In this document: positions 23,167 through 34,532 of the stretch, piece by piece
How positions within the stretch are numbered: position 1 is the stretch's first letter
How the letters are laid out: each line of letters begins with the position of its first letter
Source of the DNA: Parachlorella kessleri
Lineage: Eukaryota; Chlorophyta; Trebouxiophyceae; Chlorellales; Chlorellaceae
Assembly: GCA_001598975.1 (NCBI GenBank)
Contig: BBXU01001460.1
Coordinates: forward strand, 1 to 38,292
Reading direction: 5' to 3'
DNA: 38,292 nucleotides
Notes under the pieces: generated by a model
What the model was told of the DNA's origin: nothing
The model's input: the letters and a program-made list of their open reading frames with translations, nothing else
Database searches by the model: none
Position numbers and translations under genes: made by a program

Positions 23167-26100
23167 CTAGTTCATGGTGGCAACAAGCGGCGCCATGCTC
23201 TCCCGCCTCATCGCGGCCGCCTGCCTGCCCGGCGACATGGGGCCCCGGCTGCCAGCGCCGCCCTCGCTGCCCTTGCCAGAATCCGACCGCTTGTAGCCGC
23301 CGCCACCCTCCCCCCGGGCGCCCGCTGCCGCCCCGCCTGCTGCACCGCTTCGGTTGGCTTCCAGGGAGCGCAGGGCTTCCGTGGCAGCCATGGCCACCTC
23401 CTGGCAGTCGCCGGCAGCTAGCTGCCGCAGCAGGGGCACGGCGCCTGCGGACAGAGCACGCTCAGCGTTAGGTACTACTGAAGGTGGGCCGTGAAGGTGT
23501 CGCCATCGGAGGCATGTGGCGAGAAGCGACGGCACCCTGCTACAGCCAGACAAGGAGCGTGCGAGACCGACTTGCCTGCCTCCTCAATCTCCTGCCGGAC
23601 AGCGGGGCCCACCGCTGCCAGCTCAGCAATGGCAGCCGCGGCGGCCTCCTTGGCGCCGTCCCCGCCAAACAGCAGGAGCTCGGTGAGCCACGGGATGCCG
23701 CCTGCACGGCGCAGCAACGCCCTAGCTGTTGTGTTGTCAGCCCGCCAGCACGCCTGGGTGCCACCTGCTGCCACGGGACCGCGCCTGCCCACCTTCTCTC
23801 CGGCAATGCAGCTAGCTTCAACACATGCTGGACCGGAACGCACACAATGCCTTGTGGGGCCCCTGCAAGGGCTTTTGCTCACCCAGCCCCGCACAAGGCC
23901 CAGGTACGATGTTCCACGTCTCACAACTGTGCACCCCTCCCCCCACTCTCTTACCTGCCCGCACGACCGCCTCCCTGCCTGCCTGGCAGTCGTAGCACAG
24001 GTCCCACAGGGCCACCGCTGCCGCCTCCCGCAGGTCGTCGTTGGGGTACTGGGCCAGCAGAACCAGCGCCTGCGCGGCCCCCGAGCGCGCCACCAGCAGC
24101 TGGACCGGCACAAGCAAGCAACGCTCATGGCAGCACCACCAAGGCGGACTATTTTCACCCATATCAACAGTCAGTGGGGTGCAAATGGGTACCATGCCAG
24201 CAGCACAGCGCCCGACGCCACCACCTGCTGCTGACTTTCAAGAAGAGCAGCTGCCGCCGGCAGTCAACTACGCTGTTCGCACCACACCCACGTCCAGCCC
24301 AAGGAGACAGTCCCAGCCACTGGCACAGATTCCCAGGGTGACACCACATGCCAGGTCGGGCCCGCGGTCTTCTTCATGCATGAGGTGCTTGCGGTCCTGG
24401 CTCCTTGAGGTCCACTACAGCGCTGCCATGCTCTTACCTGGGAGGCGGGGTCGCTGCATGCAAGGTTGGAGAGGGCCCGGGCTGCCGCCTGGCGAGCGCC
24501 CTCGTTGCCAGACTGCACCAGCGCCACCAGCAGCGGTACCGCCTGCAAGCAAGCAACAGAGGCACCAAAGGAAGCCATCACATCGCATGCCTTATACGCA
24601 CAACCACGATCGCAACCAGCCGCACCGCCGCCGATGTGACAGCAGGGCCCCAAACCACTGGCAGGTAGCTGGTCTGCCTCAGCCGAAACTCGCTTATAGG
24701 CGTTTCGCTTGCCCGCCCAGCATACCACACAAGCCATGGCTTGCAGGGGCACATAAGGGGTACGATGCACATGCGGACCCCCATTGGGGGCTGGGGGATG
24801 GATCTTGCGATTAAGTGGCATGTCATGCTTGGCGGAGGTGGACTGGTCAGGGCTGCTTGCAACCGACCGCCAGCCACACAAGGTGAACAGCGAGACACGC
24901 ATCCCCTTCACGTCCCATGTACATCCCATTCAGCCAGCCGCCAGGCACTTCGGCATTAAGCATGGCAGCACTCTACCTAACTAGCCTAGACAATACTCGA
25001 CTTGTAAGCCACCTACCTGGCCTGCCGCCGTGCGCAGCTGCGGGCTCATGTTGTCGCAGACCAGGTTGCCAAACGCACGGGCGGCCGCCTCCTGGCAGCC
25101 GGGGGTCTGGCCGGCGCCCATGAGCGCCAGGATGGCGGGCAGGGCACCCGATTCCAGGATCTCAGCCTGCAGACGAGGGGGGGGTGGAGGCAGGGGGAAG
25201 GGATGCTCGATGCCTGTGCCGTTTGCATCAGTATCCTGCTAACCAAGAGACGGGCTGACAAGCGCACGTGCTTGTGACACCTTGAGCACAACGGTATTGG
25301 GCTGCACTCACCCACCGCCTCCACAACCCCGGCATCTGGCACTGGCCACCCCCTGTCACGCCCCACTTGCCTGGTTGGCCTTGATGCACGCGAGGTTGGA
25401 CACAGCGCCCGCAGCGGCTTCCTTGGCCCCGGGCGCCGCCTGCGCCGAGCTCATCATGCGCACCAAGAGAGGGATGGCCCCATGGCGAGCCATCTCAATC
25501 TGCGGGGGCAGAGCATACGAGTAGCCAGTGCTGCGGAGCTCGTCCCAAACATCATAGGTGCAATGGCCAAAGGCCCAGCCATTTCGACTAGAAAAACCAA
25601 GGCAAGCTGCTGTGGAACCCAGCAAGGGGCTGGACACAGCGCGGCAGGCACTGCAGGCCTGGGCTGCAGGTCAGGCACCGTGCCCACGCTGTCGCCTCAG
25701 CAGGGGCGGGCGCTCGCTCACCCCCTGGTTGTACTCGTTGTTGCACGACAGGTTGGACAGGGCGCGGGCCGCCTCCTGGCGGCACCCGTCGCTCGCGGCC
25801 TCGGCCAGCAGCAAGACCAGCGGGGGGATGGCGCCCGCCTTGGCTATGGCACGCCTGCAAGCACAGACACACGGAGCTTTTAGGTCAAGGGGTAGGGTGT
25901 CCAGAGACCCGGCGCTGTCTCTGCTTGCTGCCTGGATCAGATTTTCCGGCACTTCCCTTAGCTCCTCTCAAGCTTGTTTGGTGGGCAGGGTAAGGACAAC
26001 ATCCAGCCAGCTGTGGCTCCTTCACCGGCTGGTCACTTTTGTGCGAGCAGCGCCGCCTGGCATCAGCAGGACACAGGGGCCAGCTGAGCTCCTGGTCCGA

Positions 26101-29100
26101 GCAGGTCCCAACCCACCTGTTGCTGTTGTTGCGGTAGGCCAGGTTCCAAAGGGCCGAGGCGGCGGCCTTGCGGGTGGCGTCGCTCGAGGGAGCCGACAGG
26201 CAGGCCACCAGGGGCGGGATGGCACCCGCGTCCGCTATCTTGAGCTGCACACGGTACAGGCGCGGCAGGCGCAGGGTTGGCAGCAAGGAACCAAGGGAGT
26301 CAGGGGACCCGCTGCGTTAAGGCAGCTGCGCTGACTGCCTGCTGCCCAAGTTAGGGATGGACGACACAGGATGAGGCATGGAACAAGGCTTTCCAGCGAG
26401 GGAGAATAACCTACCAACCAGAGCCTGGCAAGTCGCATGATCACAGGTACACGCAAGTTTGTTTCTGGAAAGGGCCCATCAAGGCGAGCGGAAATCCCAT
26501 GCAAGCACACTTGGAAGACGTGTGCGAGGCACAGACACAGCTCCTCAAGCCACTAAAGTGCTTGGCAGCAGCAAGGCTTCTTACTGCTCGATTGCCCCAA
26601 GTCACTCGCCTTGCTGCTGTTGCTGGGCCCGGCTGACAGCGCCTTGAGGGCCCTGGCGGCCGCCTGGCGCCCCGAGTCACCCGCACTCTGAAGGAGGCCC
26701 ACCAGCGGCGGCGAGACCCGCTCGGGCGGGATATGCGCCCGCACCTGCGCCCAGGGTGACCCGTGTGAGGGAGGCTCTCTGGCGGCAAACCTAGAAGGCT
26801 TGCGGTAGGACGAGCACGGCATAACCAGCACATCGGTGCAGAGGGCATGCAGGCAGCCCTGGGCAGCGGGACGCAACCAGATGAGCATGCCCAAGCTCAT
26901 ACGAACTGTCCTACTAGGGCGCAAGGGAGGCAGGGCAGCGCAAACGCAGGCTCGCGGTGCGCAAGCATGTGCGCTCTTGCTTAGCAGAAGTGCCCCACCG
27001 CAGCAGGCAGCTCAGTCCCTAGAGTCCATTCCCACTCATGGGCTTCCCGCTTCGCCTGTAATGGCGCACGCCCTTCACCACACCTTGATATTCCATGGCA
27101 AATGCCCAACGCGTACCTTTATCCGACTGCAAGCTGTCTACCATACTATTGTCTCTAGAGTAACATAAACTCCCGATAGGACGCAGGCACTGCTATGGGA
27201 CTCATAGTGGAGCCACGCTAGGCAGGAGGGGGCATGCTAAAGCCCTGCTTGACCACGTCACTAGAGACCACCCCCCTTAAGTAGTGGGCACCACGGCCTA
27301 GCCCTCACCTCGCTGCAGCACGCTAGGTTTGAAAGGAGCCAAGCGCATGCTTCCCGGCACGCTGCACTCCCCGACTCCAGCACACCAAGCAGCACCGTCA
27401 GCGCCCCCGCCTCGGCTATTTGCACCTGCACAAGGAGCACAGCAGTCTCCCGTCCATAACCATCCACGATTCTGTCTTCTGCGCTTCAGCATTCACTCCT
27501 ACATACGGTACTCTAAGGGCATGCTTTTTGCTGACTACGGCGACCATTGCAGTCAAGTGACACAAAACAACGAGGTATCTCGTCAGCAGCAAACGGTAGC
27601 GACTGCCTGCCTAGTAGCAGCCAGGTTGAGATTTCATTCCTAGGTGTGGCGAGATTGTGACTGACCCGCAAGGGTGGTGGAAAGCTGTAAGACTAGACTA
27701 GACTAGACTATCTCGTCTGATGTAGCGCCAGGCCTTCACGGCTTTCACTTGTGGCTTTGGAGCAATTGGAAACCGCGTCAGAGCTTCAAGCAACCCTGGC
27801 AGCGTTCAAGGGTGACAGCTGTGTCACCGCCAACCTGCGTTTCCTCGCAGTTGGCTGCGATGTTGGAGAGCGCCGAGGTGGCAGCCTGGCAGGAGGCCTC
27901 GTTTGAGGACTTCATGAGCTCCACCAGCAGAGGGATGGCACCTGAAATAGCACAAAGCATTGCAGTAGTACAGTGGCGGTACAGCCAATGCAACATACAC
28001 CCGGCCTCCCCCTGTACCTTTGCCTCGTGGTATTTATGATGTCAACACCATGAGCTCTGTCAGTTACACTGACCCTTGCAGTTCTCGAAACTGTCAAGAA
28101 CAAGCTCACGCACACTGCCTTCCATGGTGCTGCCACCACAGGCCCCCTCCACCGTGGCTGCACTAGCACCCCAAACCCAGGAGCCACAGCTTCACATCTT
28201 GCGCTGAAACCCCCACCTGCTTCGGCCGCCCGCAGCTTGTTCTGGTTGTCGCGCCCGGCCATGTTGCGCAGGGCGCGCGCGGCATGCTGCTGCGCCGCCG
28301 CCGTGCTGCTCTGGCGAAGCGTGCTAACCAGCGACGGGATGGCCCCTGCAAGAAGGGCGAACGCAGGTCAGCTACCTAACAAGTCTGCCAAGTCATGCAC
28401 ACATGCTGATCTTGAGCACCTGCAGCTGGCCCTGCAATGCCTTGCTACCCAGAAGTTTTCTCCTGTGCTAACTGCCCCTGTACCCTAGCAGGCCAAACAC
28501 TCGTCATGATGACCGAGCGAGGCGGCCGTGGGCGACTCCCTGCCCTGCTTGCTCCCACCTCGGCGATCTTACCCACAATTTCTGCTGCCGTATGCATGCC
28601 CGGACACTCCGTCCATCCCAACGCCACTCCTCCCTCACCTGCTGCGGAGATGGCCGCCTGGGTTTCCTCGCTGTTCGCCGCCAGGTTGGCGAGGGCAGCG
28701 GCCGACGCCTCCCGGCTGAACTCGCTCTCGCTCTCCAACATGCGAACCTGCACACGAAAAAAGCGCTCTGGCCCGTTGGGACCAATATCTAACAGCGATG
28801 CAGCCTGCACACCAGAGCACCTGCTGCTCCCTGCCAGCATGCGCACCTGCCAGTATACTGTTAGGATAGAAGTTTGTACACGCTCGTGGTTAGTCAAATG
28901 CGCTCATTGCCGCAACTGGCCCGCGTGTCTTGCCGGGAGCCCACAAACAGTCCTGCAGACCTGTGCCCATGGACGGCCGACCCAGCCCTCGCCTAATCAC
29001 CCGCCGCGCACCTCCACCTTCATCGCCTCCCCAAACTTAAGGAGGCCCATCTGAGGGGGCATACCGGCCAAGATCTCACCAGCGAGTGCACCGCGCCAAA

Positions 29101-32100
29101 CTTGACGACCTCCACCTTGTTGGCCTCGCTGTTGACCACCAGGTTGCTCAGCGCCCGGGCCGCCGCCTGCCGCGTGCCGCGGCTGCCGCTGGTGAGCAGC
29201 TGCGCCAGCAGCGGGATGGCGCCCGCCTCCGCAATGCGCCGCCTGCACCAGAGAAACGCCCCAGCAAAGCATGCATCAGTCAAGCTCCCATCTACCAGCG
29301 TGGCTCACATAAGTTCCTGGCAAGGGACACGTATGGCGCTCTTGCAACATCAGTGTAGTAAGCCAGGGGTCACAACCTCTGCGCTCGCCCTTAGCACCCT
29401 CACTTGCCATTCCCCTACCTTGTAGCAGCATCTCTTGCCAGGTGGCGGAAGGCGGAGGCGATGCAGCCGCGCAGAATGGGGTGCCGCGAGGACTGCAGCG
29501 CGCGCAGCAGCGCTGGGATCACCTGCAAACACGCAGCGTACCGCACCCCGGTTAACAAACTTACACAGCCCGATGAGGCCTAGTGTATCCTTAAGTGCCG
29601 GCCAAACAGCCCAACCTGCCCGTGCTGCAACCAAGCCTGGTTGCAGGTGGGTCCTACCAGAAGGGGCACCCCTAATTCCCATACCACGCGAAGCTTTGCA
29701 GATGCATACATGATGCCTCGCAACCAGATGTGCTGGGTGGACTGCTTGGTGGTTGCGGGTAACAGGGCCTGGGTTGCCGCATACCCTGCGCCCCTGGCCC
29801 GGACCTGTCAAGCTGAAGACCCCAAATGGTGCTCGAGAACCCACTTTTCGCATCAGGGGGAGATTGCCTTGGTATGCATGCTCAAATTGGAACAGTAAAA
29901 GAACCGAATCTTCATGTTGCACCCCCACCATCGTTCCGCAGCCCTGCCCCACCTCTTCAGAACCACACGCCCTCATCATGGGCACTGCTCTCCCTAACGC
30001 AGACCCAGTAAGAACAAGAACCTTACCTTGAGCCCCACGAGCGCTGCACGGCCTTCTTCGCCCCGCTCCTCGGCATGGTACTCAATGATGACCGTCGCCA
30101 CAAACTGGGTGAGCATGGACGGAGAGGACAATGCCGCCACCTGCATGCCAGAAATGTAAGCATTGGCTATGTCAGCGCGCCCGCATGTGCCCCGTTGCCA
30201 GAAATGGTAGCGACGCCGTAGTACGCAGGCAGATCCCCACCAGCCTCCAAGAGTGAGGTGCTGCAAAGGTGATAAATTCAGGAAGCAGGTGCGCTTTGAC
30301 AACCGAAGATAAACAGCCCACGCTTTCCTTTGAAATCTGTTGTAAGGACTGCACAAAATGCACACCGACAGTAGCCGTCGCTATCACTGTAAGCCAGGTG
30401 CCGGGCCGCCGATCCAGCAGAAGCAAGGAGAAACACAAGGGCCCTGTTTGGAGCCTCGACCCCGCCGGCCTGGCTGCATGGCAGCCAGATTGCCAACGAA
30501 GCCCAGTCTGGCAGCACTCAGTTGAAGGCCACTTAGAGGCGTGCCCAGGCCAACTCACCACAGAGTTGAGGTTCAGCGGGTCAAGGGTTTTCAGCGTGTC
30601 CGGCATCTCCGCGCAGCCCTCCACCCCAAACGCGTCAAACAGCGCCGTCAGAGTGTCCACCGACAGCGGGCTATCGCTCCCGCTTCCGGCTGCCAGGAGG
30701 TCGTTATTGCCCAGTGGCGAGAGCTGCTGCTCCGCCTGATGTGTGCCGGTAACACCGTCGGCGTCAAGTGAGCACAGCATGCTGCTGCTATCCTCTTGCG
30801 CTCCGACTACTGCTGTAGAAGACTGGCTGGGCAGGGAGCATGCCGCGCCCAGCAGGCCACTACTTGCAACAGCAATGCCCTGGTGCGGCCGCTGCGTACG
30901 CTGTGGCTGCGCTGCCGTGCCCAGTGCCAAAGCATGCTCTGCTAATGTGTCCTGCTGCGCTGCGCCCTCACCGCCGCAGCTGGCGCCAAGGCCGCCGCTG
31001 CTGCTGGGGGTGCTGCTGCTGGCTGCGGTGTCTGCCCCAAACCAGGCCGACACCAGCCGCTGCACTGCCGCGGTGGAGGACCCCTGCCTGAGCTGCTGCT
31101 GCGCATGCTGTGCAAATGCAGTGGGCAGGCCGGGGCTGCCCGTGCGGCTGTGCACGACGCTCCCTCCATTTTGCCCACCAGCGCCTCCGTCTGCTAGCAC
31201 ATTGCCATTCTCCTTATCATAGTCGCGACTGAGCGGGGAGGGGACAGCTGATGAGAGCGGGCCCCCCGGGAAAGCGCCGCTGCCGCTGCCAGCGCTGCCG
31301 CCGGCACCCTCACCTCGCCGCAGCGCTGCCTCCCCTGCTCTTGCCAAGGGCGTGGGCAGCGGCGAGGGGCCCCTCTCCCCATCCCCTGCCCCCATGCCAC
31401 ACCCATTTGGCTCCTGCTCACTCTTGCCGCTGCTGCCGCTGCCAGTGCCGCTGCCACCGACAGAGCCTGCGGGGGTGAAGGCCGCCGCTGGCCCCAATAG
31501 TGGGCTTGCTGCCTTGACGGGGGAGGCTGTGGTGCTTGAGAACGCAGGGGTGGAGCCACCCCAGAGGCTGCCTTGGCCCGACGGCTGGCGCACCCAGTCC
31601 CAGGCACCGGTCAGCCGCGCCAACAAGCACATGATGACCTGCACAGGCAGGGGCACCAGTGGGACACAGCTCACTTAGCACCGTGCATCAATATGGCTAT
31701 AGCCAGTCGCCTCTGATATGCCACCTCGCGAGTCCGCAAGCTAACCGACCCACCAAAGTGTTCCGCTGAAATGGGTGCCCGCCTGAGTGTTGGGATTCAC
31801 ATCCCAAGTCATCACCCATGGCTCACCCAGGGCTCTTTCGAGCCCATTTCGAGAATTTGTGTGCACCTGCTTGTAGAAAAACTCGGCGATCCAATCCTCC
31901 TCGTCCTGTGCCCCTTTGATGGCGTCTTTAAGCCTGGCCACTTCCACATCCAGCCAGGAGGAGGTGCCTGGGTCAAGGCCTGCACAAGGAACCATCTAAG
32001 AGATTTACAAGTCATTAGTTACAAGTCATAAGGAATAGACATAGGATCAGTACCCACATGCTTGGCATGGATGCCGATAGTCATTTTAATAGGGGATGCA

Positions 32101-33733
32101 TTTGACAGGAAGGGGTGAGACAGCATTTTGGCGGGTGCCAGCTGTGTCTATAAGCATGAAAGGACTTCAGTTTTTGCATCGCCGACCCTTCCGCCCCACA
32201 TCCATGCTGCCTCCCTGCCAGTCTCAGCATTGGCACGCACCACTGCATATTGCCCTCCACAACAGTGACACGTGGCACACGCCCTACCCACCCGCTTGCT
32301 CCAGCGCCTGCGCCAGCAGCGGCCCCGCCTGGCCGGCGCCGCCCGCCCGCATGTACAGCAACGTCAGCGCCTGCATCAGCCGCCACGTCAGCCGCTCCTC
32401 CCCCGCCCGGCTGGCGAATTTCAGCGCCTCCAGCTGCCGCTGCACGCTGACGATGTCCTCTGAGACATCTGCCGGCGCCTGCACAACGAGGTGCAAAGGA
32501 CGTCCCCAAAAATGCAATTGGCATCCCCCGGCTGCCCGGCTGGAAAGTGCACCGCTCCCGACTGACACGTTCCACTGACACACCAAACAGCGAGATTGCG
32601 TCCTCCCACATGTCCTCTGCCCTCCGCCAGCTACCACGTGGCGCAACATGACCTCCGCGTCTCTCTACTGAGTTGCCAGCAGATACACGCTGTGGCCTCC
32701 GCTGTTGCCTCCTCCTTGCCTGCCGCTCCTGCCCACTGCCGTGGTCACACCCACCTGCTCGCGCACACCGCCCAGTCCAGAGACCGCCAGCGCCAGGTCG
32801 GTGGCCACAGCCACAAACCTGGCCCGCGCCTCCTCTGCCTGCAGCACCGCCTGCAGCCGCCCCATGTTGCCGCACGTCTCCACCAGCTCCGCGGCACCCC
32901 AGAGGGCCTCTTTGACATCGCCTGCGCAGCCCAGTAGGGTGGCCACCTTGGTGTTTTTCCTGACGTCGGCAGGTGGTGCTATCTGTGGGTTAGAGGTTAG
33001 CTGAGCCGGCAGACGGGCGGCGTGCAAGGCTTATTCGGCATGTAGCCAAAGAAGTGGCCCAACCCGCATGGCGCCTCGCAGAGCCTGCTGCCCAACCGGC
33101 AAGCTGCGTGCCAGCTGGGGAGTGCCTGCCCTCACCTATGACTTCCGCCCAGTTGCCGACCAGGCTGCTGCAGGGCAGCTCTTCCAGGGCTTGCAGGATG
33201 AGCATGATCTTGCCCACAAAGCGCGCCAGCGTCCTGCGGACAGACCCCAACAAGTATGGACATAGTTGCGGGCTTCAGAACTGCAGCATGTTCCGCAAAG
33301 GCCCGCAGGAGGGCCATAAACCAGCCCTGGAAGGCGCCACTGTGCTGCGGCCAGTCGCCTTGGGGATGCAGCTGCAGAGCCGACGCCTGGCCATTATGCT
33401 GGCCGGGGCTTGCAGCCAGCACTTCTGGACTTCCTACTGCTGAAAGGGAGGCTCACAGGGTTCCAGGCTGTGTGGGAGTGGTAAGATCGCACACAGCCCT
33501 GCCTGGTCAGCCGGAGACCAGCAGGCGCTGGACTTTCAGCCCGGCCACACCCTTTCCGTGACCCTCCCGGCTCGCCCTCTAGCCTCAAGTACAGTACCTG
33601 TGGACAACCAGCTTTCTTCCACTGCTTGTTGCTGCCGCAGCCTGTACCTGCAGTCCTGACGGTTAGTGGCTGCCTCTCGCGCCGATGCGCGGATGGTTGT
33701 GCACAGCTGTATGGCATCCTTGGTGGAGAGCAT
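23167..33733 (-). CDS. ARM-repeat protein with MLKL-NTD/MCAfunc-like helical N-terminus (22 exons, about 1,319 aa)
   Basis: Likely scaffold or signalling protein. Exons: 33648-33733, 33136-33233, 32755-32978, 32292-32478, 31867-31979, 30559-31638, 30027-30140, 29419-29522, 29080-29242, 28639-28747, 28217-28345, 27835-27941, 27309-27425, 26610-26744, 26117-26244, 25722-25854, 25371-25499, 25017-25166, 24438-24542, 23955-24099, 23576-23701, 23167-23444. Residues 1-137 are helical with the pattern AIQLCTTIRASAREAATNRQ, DC, LARFVGKIMLILQALEEL and RLQAVLQAEEARARFVAVA, resembling the four-helix N-terminal domain of plant MLKL, MCA and U-box UND regions. Residues about 237-596 are low-complexity Ser/Gly/Ala-rich. 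From about 635 on, roughly 15 ARM units follow (EAGAIPLLAQLL, ARALSNLV). No U-box, kinase or PLAC8 domain is seen. GC donors follow 26610 (AAG|GCGAGT), 25371 (CAG|GCAAGT) and 23576 (CAG|GCAAGT). ATG 33733 is chosen because the domain begins right after it; a longer N-terminus cannot be excluded. Confidence 0.88.
27691..27710. repeat. short (GACTA)4 tandem repeat
   Basis: Four GACTA units lie in the intron between exons 27835-27941 and 27309-27425 of the ARM-repeat gene. It is a simple microsatellite with no evident role. Confidence 0.85.
32103..32144. repeat. dispersed repeat, copy 1 (ARM-gene intron)
   Basis: The segment tgacaggaaggggtgagaca and the following gcattttggcgggtgccagctg recur with few changes at 35517-35557. 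It sits in the intron between exons 32292-32478 and 31867-31979. A repeat in two different genes suggests remnants of a short interspersed element. Confidence 0.75.
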
Positions 33734-34532
33734 CCGTGCGCTTCCTCCGCAACCACAGCCGCCGCTTGTGCAGCACACAGGGCTGGCACTAGGACTTGAA
33801 GGAAGTAGGAAGGGACCGAAGCTTGCTGTGGTAAGGCTGACGCTGCAGTCAAGCGCTGCCAACCGACTGTTCTACAATGTGATGACTGTCCCCTGCGGTT
33901 GGGGCTTCTCAACTGCCTACACAGCCCGTACTGCTATCCTCCCCAACTAGACCTGCGTACAAAACGCCCAATCCAGTGCTCAGGTCCTGAAAGGTGAGCG
34001 GTACAGAAAGCAATCATTCCTGGAAAGCGGTGTTGAAGTGGGCATCTGTCTGGCAGCGTTCTGCCTCACACCTGCAGATAGCTGTTACCCACGTAAACCT
34101 GATTATGGGAGTGCTGGCAGGTTGCGGTTCAGTGAGTATTTGTCCATGGCTCCTTCAGCTGTTGTTTTGGTTTGGCTGATGCAACACCATCCTATCTACG
34201 ATGCTAGCTACCAAGTTGATGCCAACCCGATGGGTCAGGAGTTGCACCTGCCCGTGAAGCCGCGGAGTGGGGCGGGAAGGAATTCCCTCGTGGCGTTCCC
34301 TCGTCACGTCATGGGCAGTGCAGGACACAGCCAGGACGCACCACCGTATACTTACTATGTTGTCGTACTGGCAAGAGTCACCTGAACTGATCTGACACTC
34401 ATGACACTCAAGGACGGACTTCTGACCCCGGGGACGTGCCCCTTCGCCCCTGTCACTTCCGTTTAGCCCCGATGTGACTTGTGAAGTCCAGCTTGCCCCT
34501 TGCACACCTCGCGTGAGCCATCCCGTACTGAT
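33734..34532. promoter_or_regulatory. divergent intergenic region between the ARM-repeat and TUBBY-like genes
   Basis: About 800 bp separate the ATG of the minus-strand ARM gene from the ATG of the plus-strand TUBBY-like gene, so both promoters should lie here. No clear TATA box or other element is visible. Open frames on either strand are unsupported, though a 5' extension of the ARM coding region to the upstream open frame (to about 33862) is possible. Confidence 0.5.

Noticed and set aside
23167..29522. Possible CRISPR-like or minisatellite array suggested by regularly spaced similar segments
   Set aside because: The regularity comes from ARM-repeat coding exons separated by unrelated introns, not from conserved DNA repeats.
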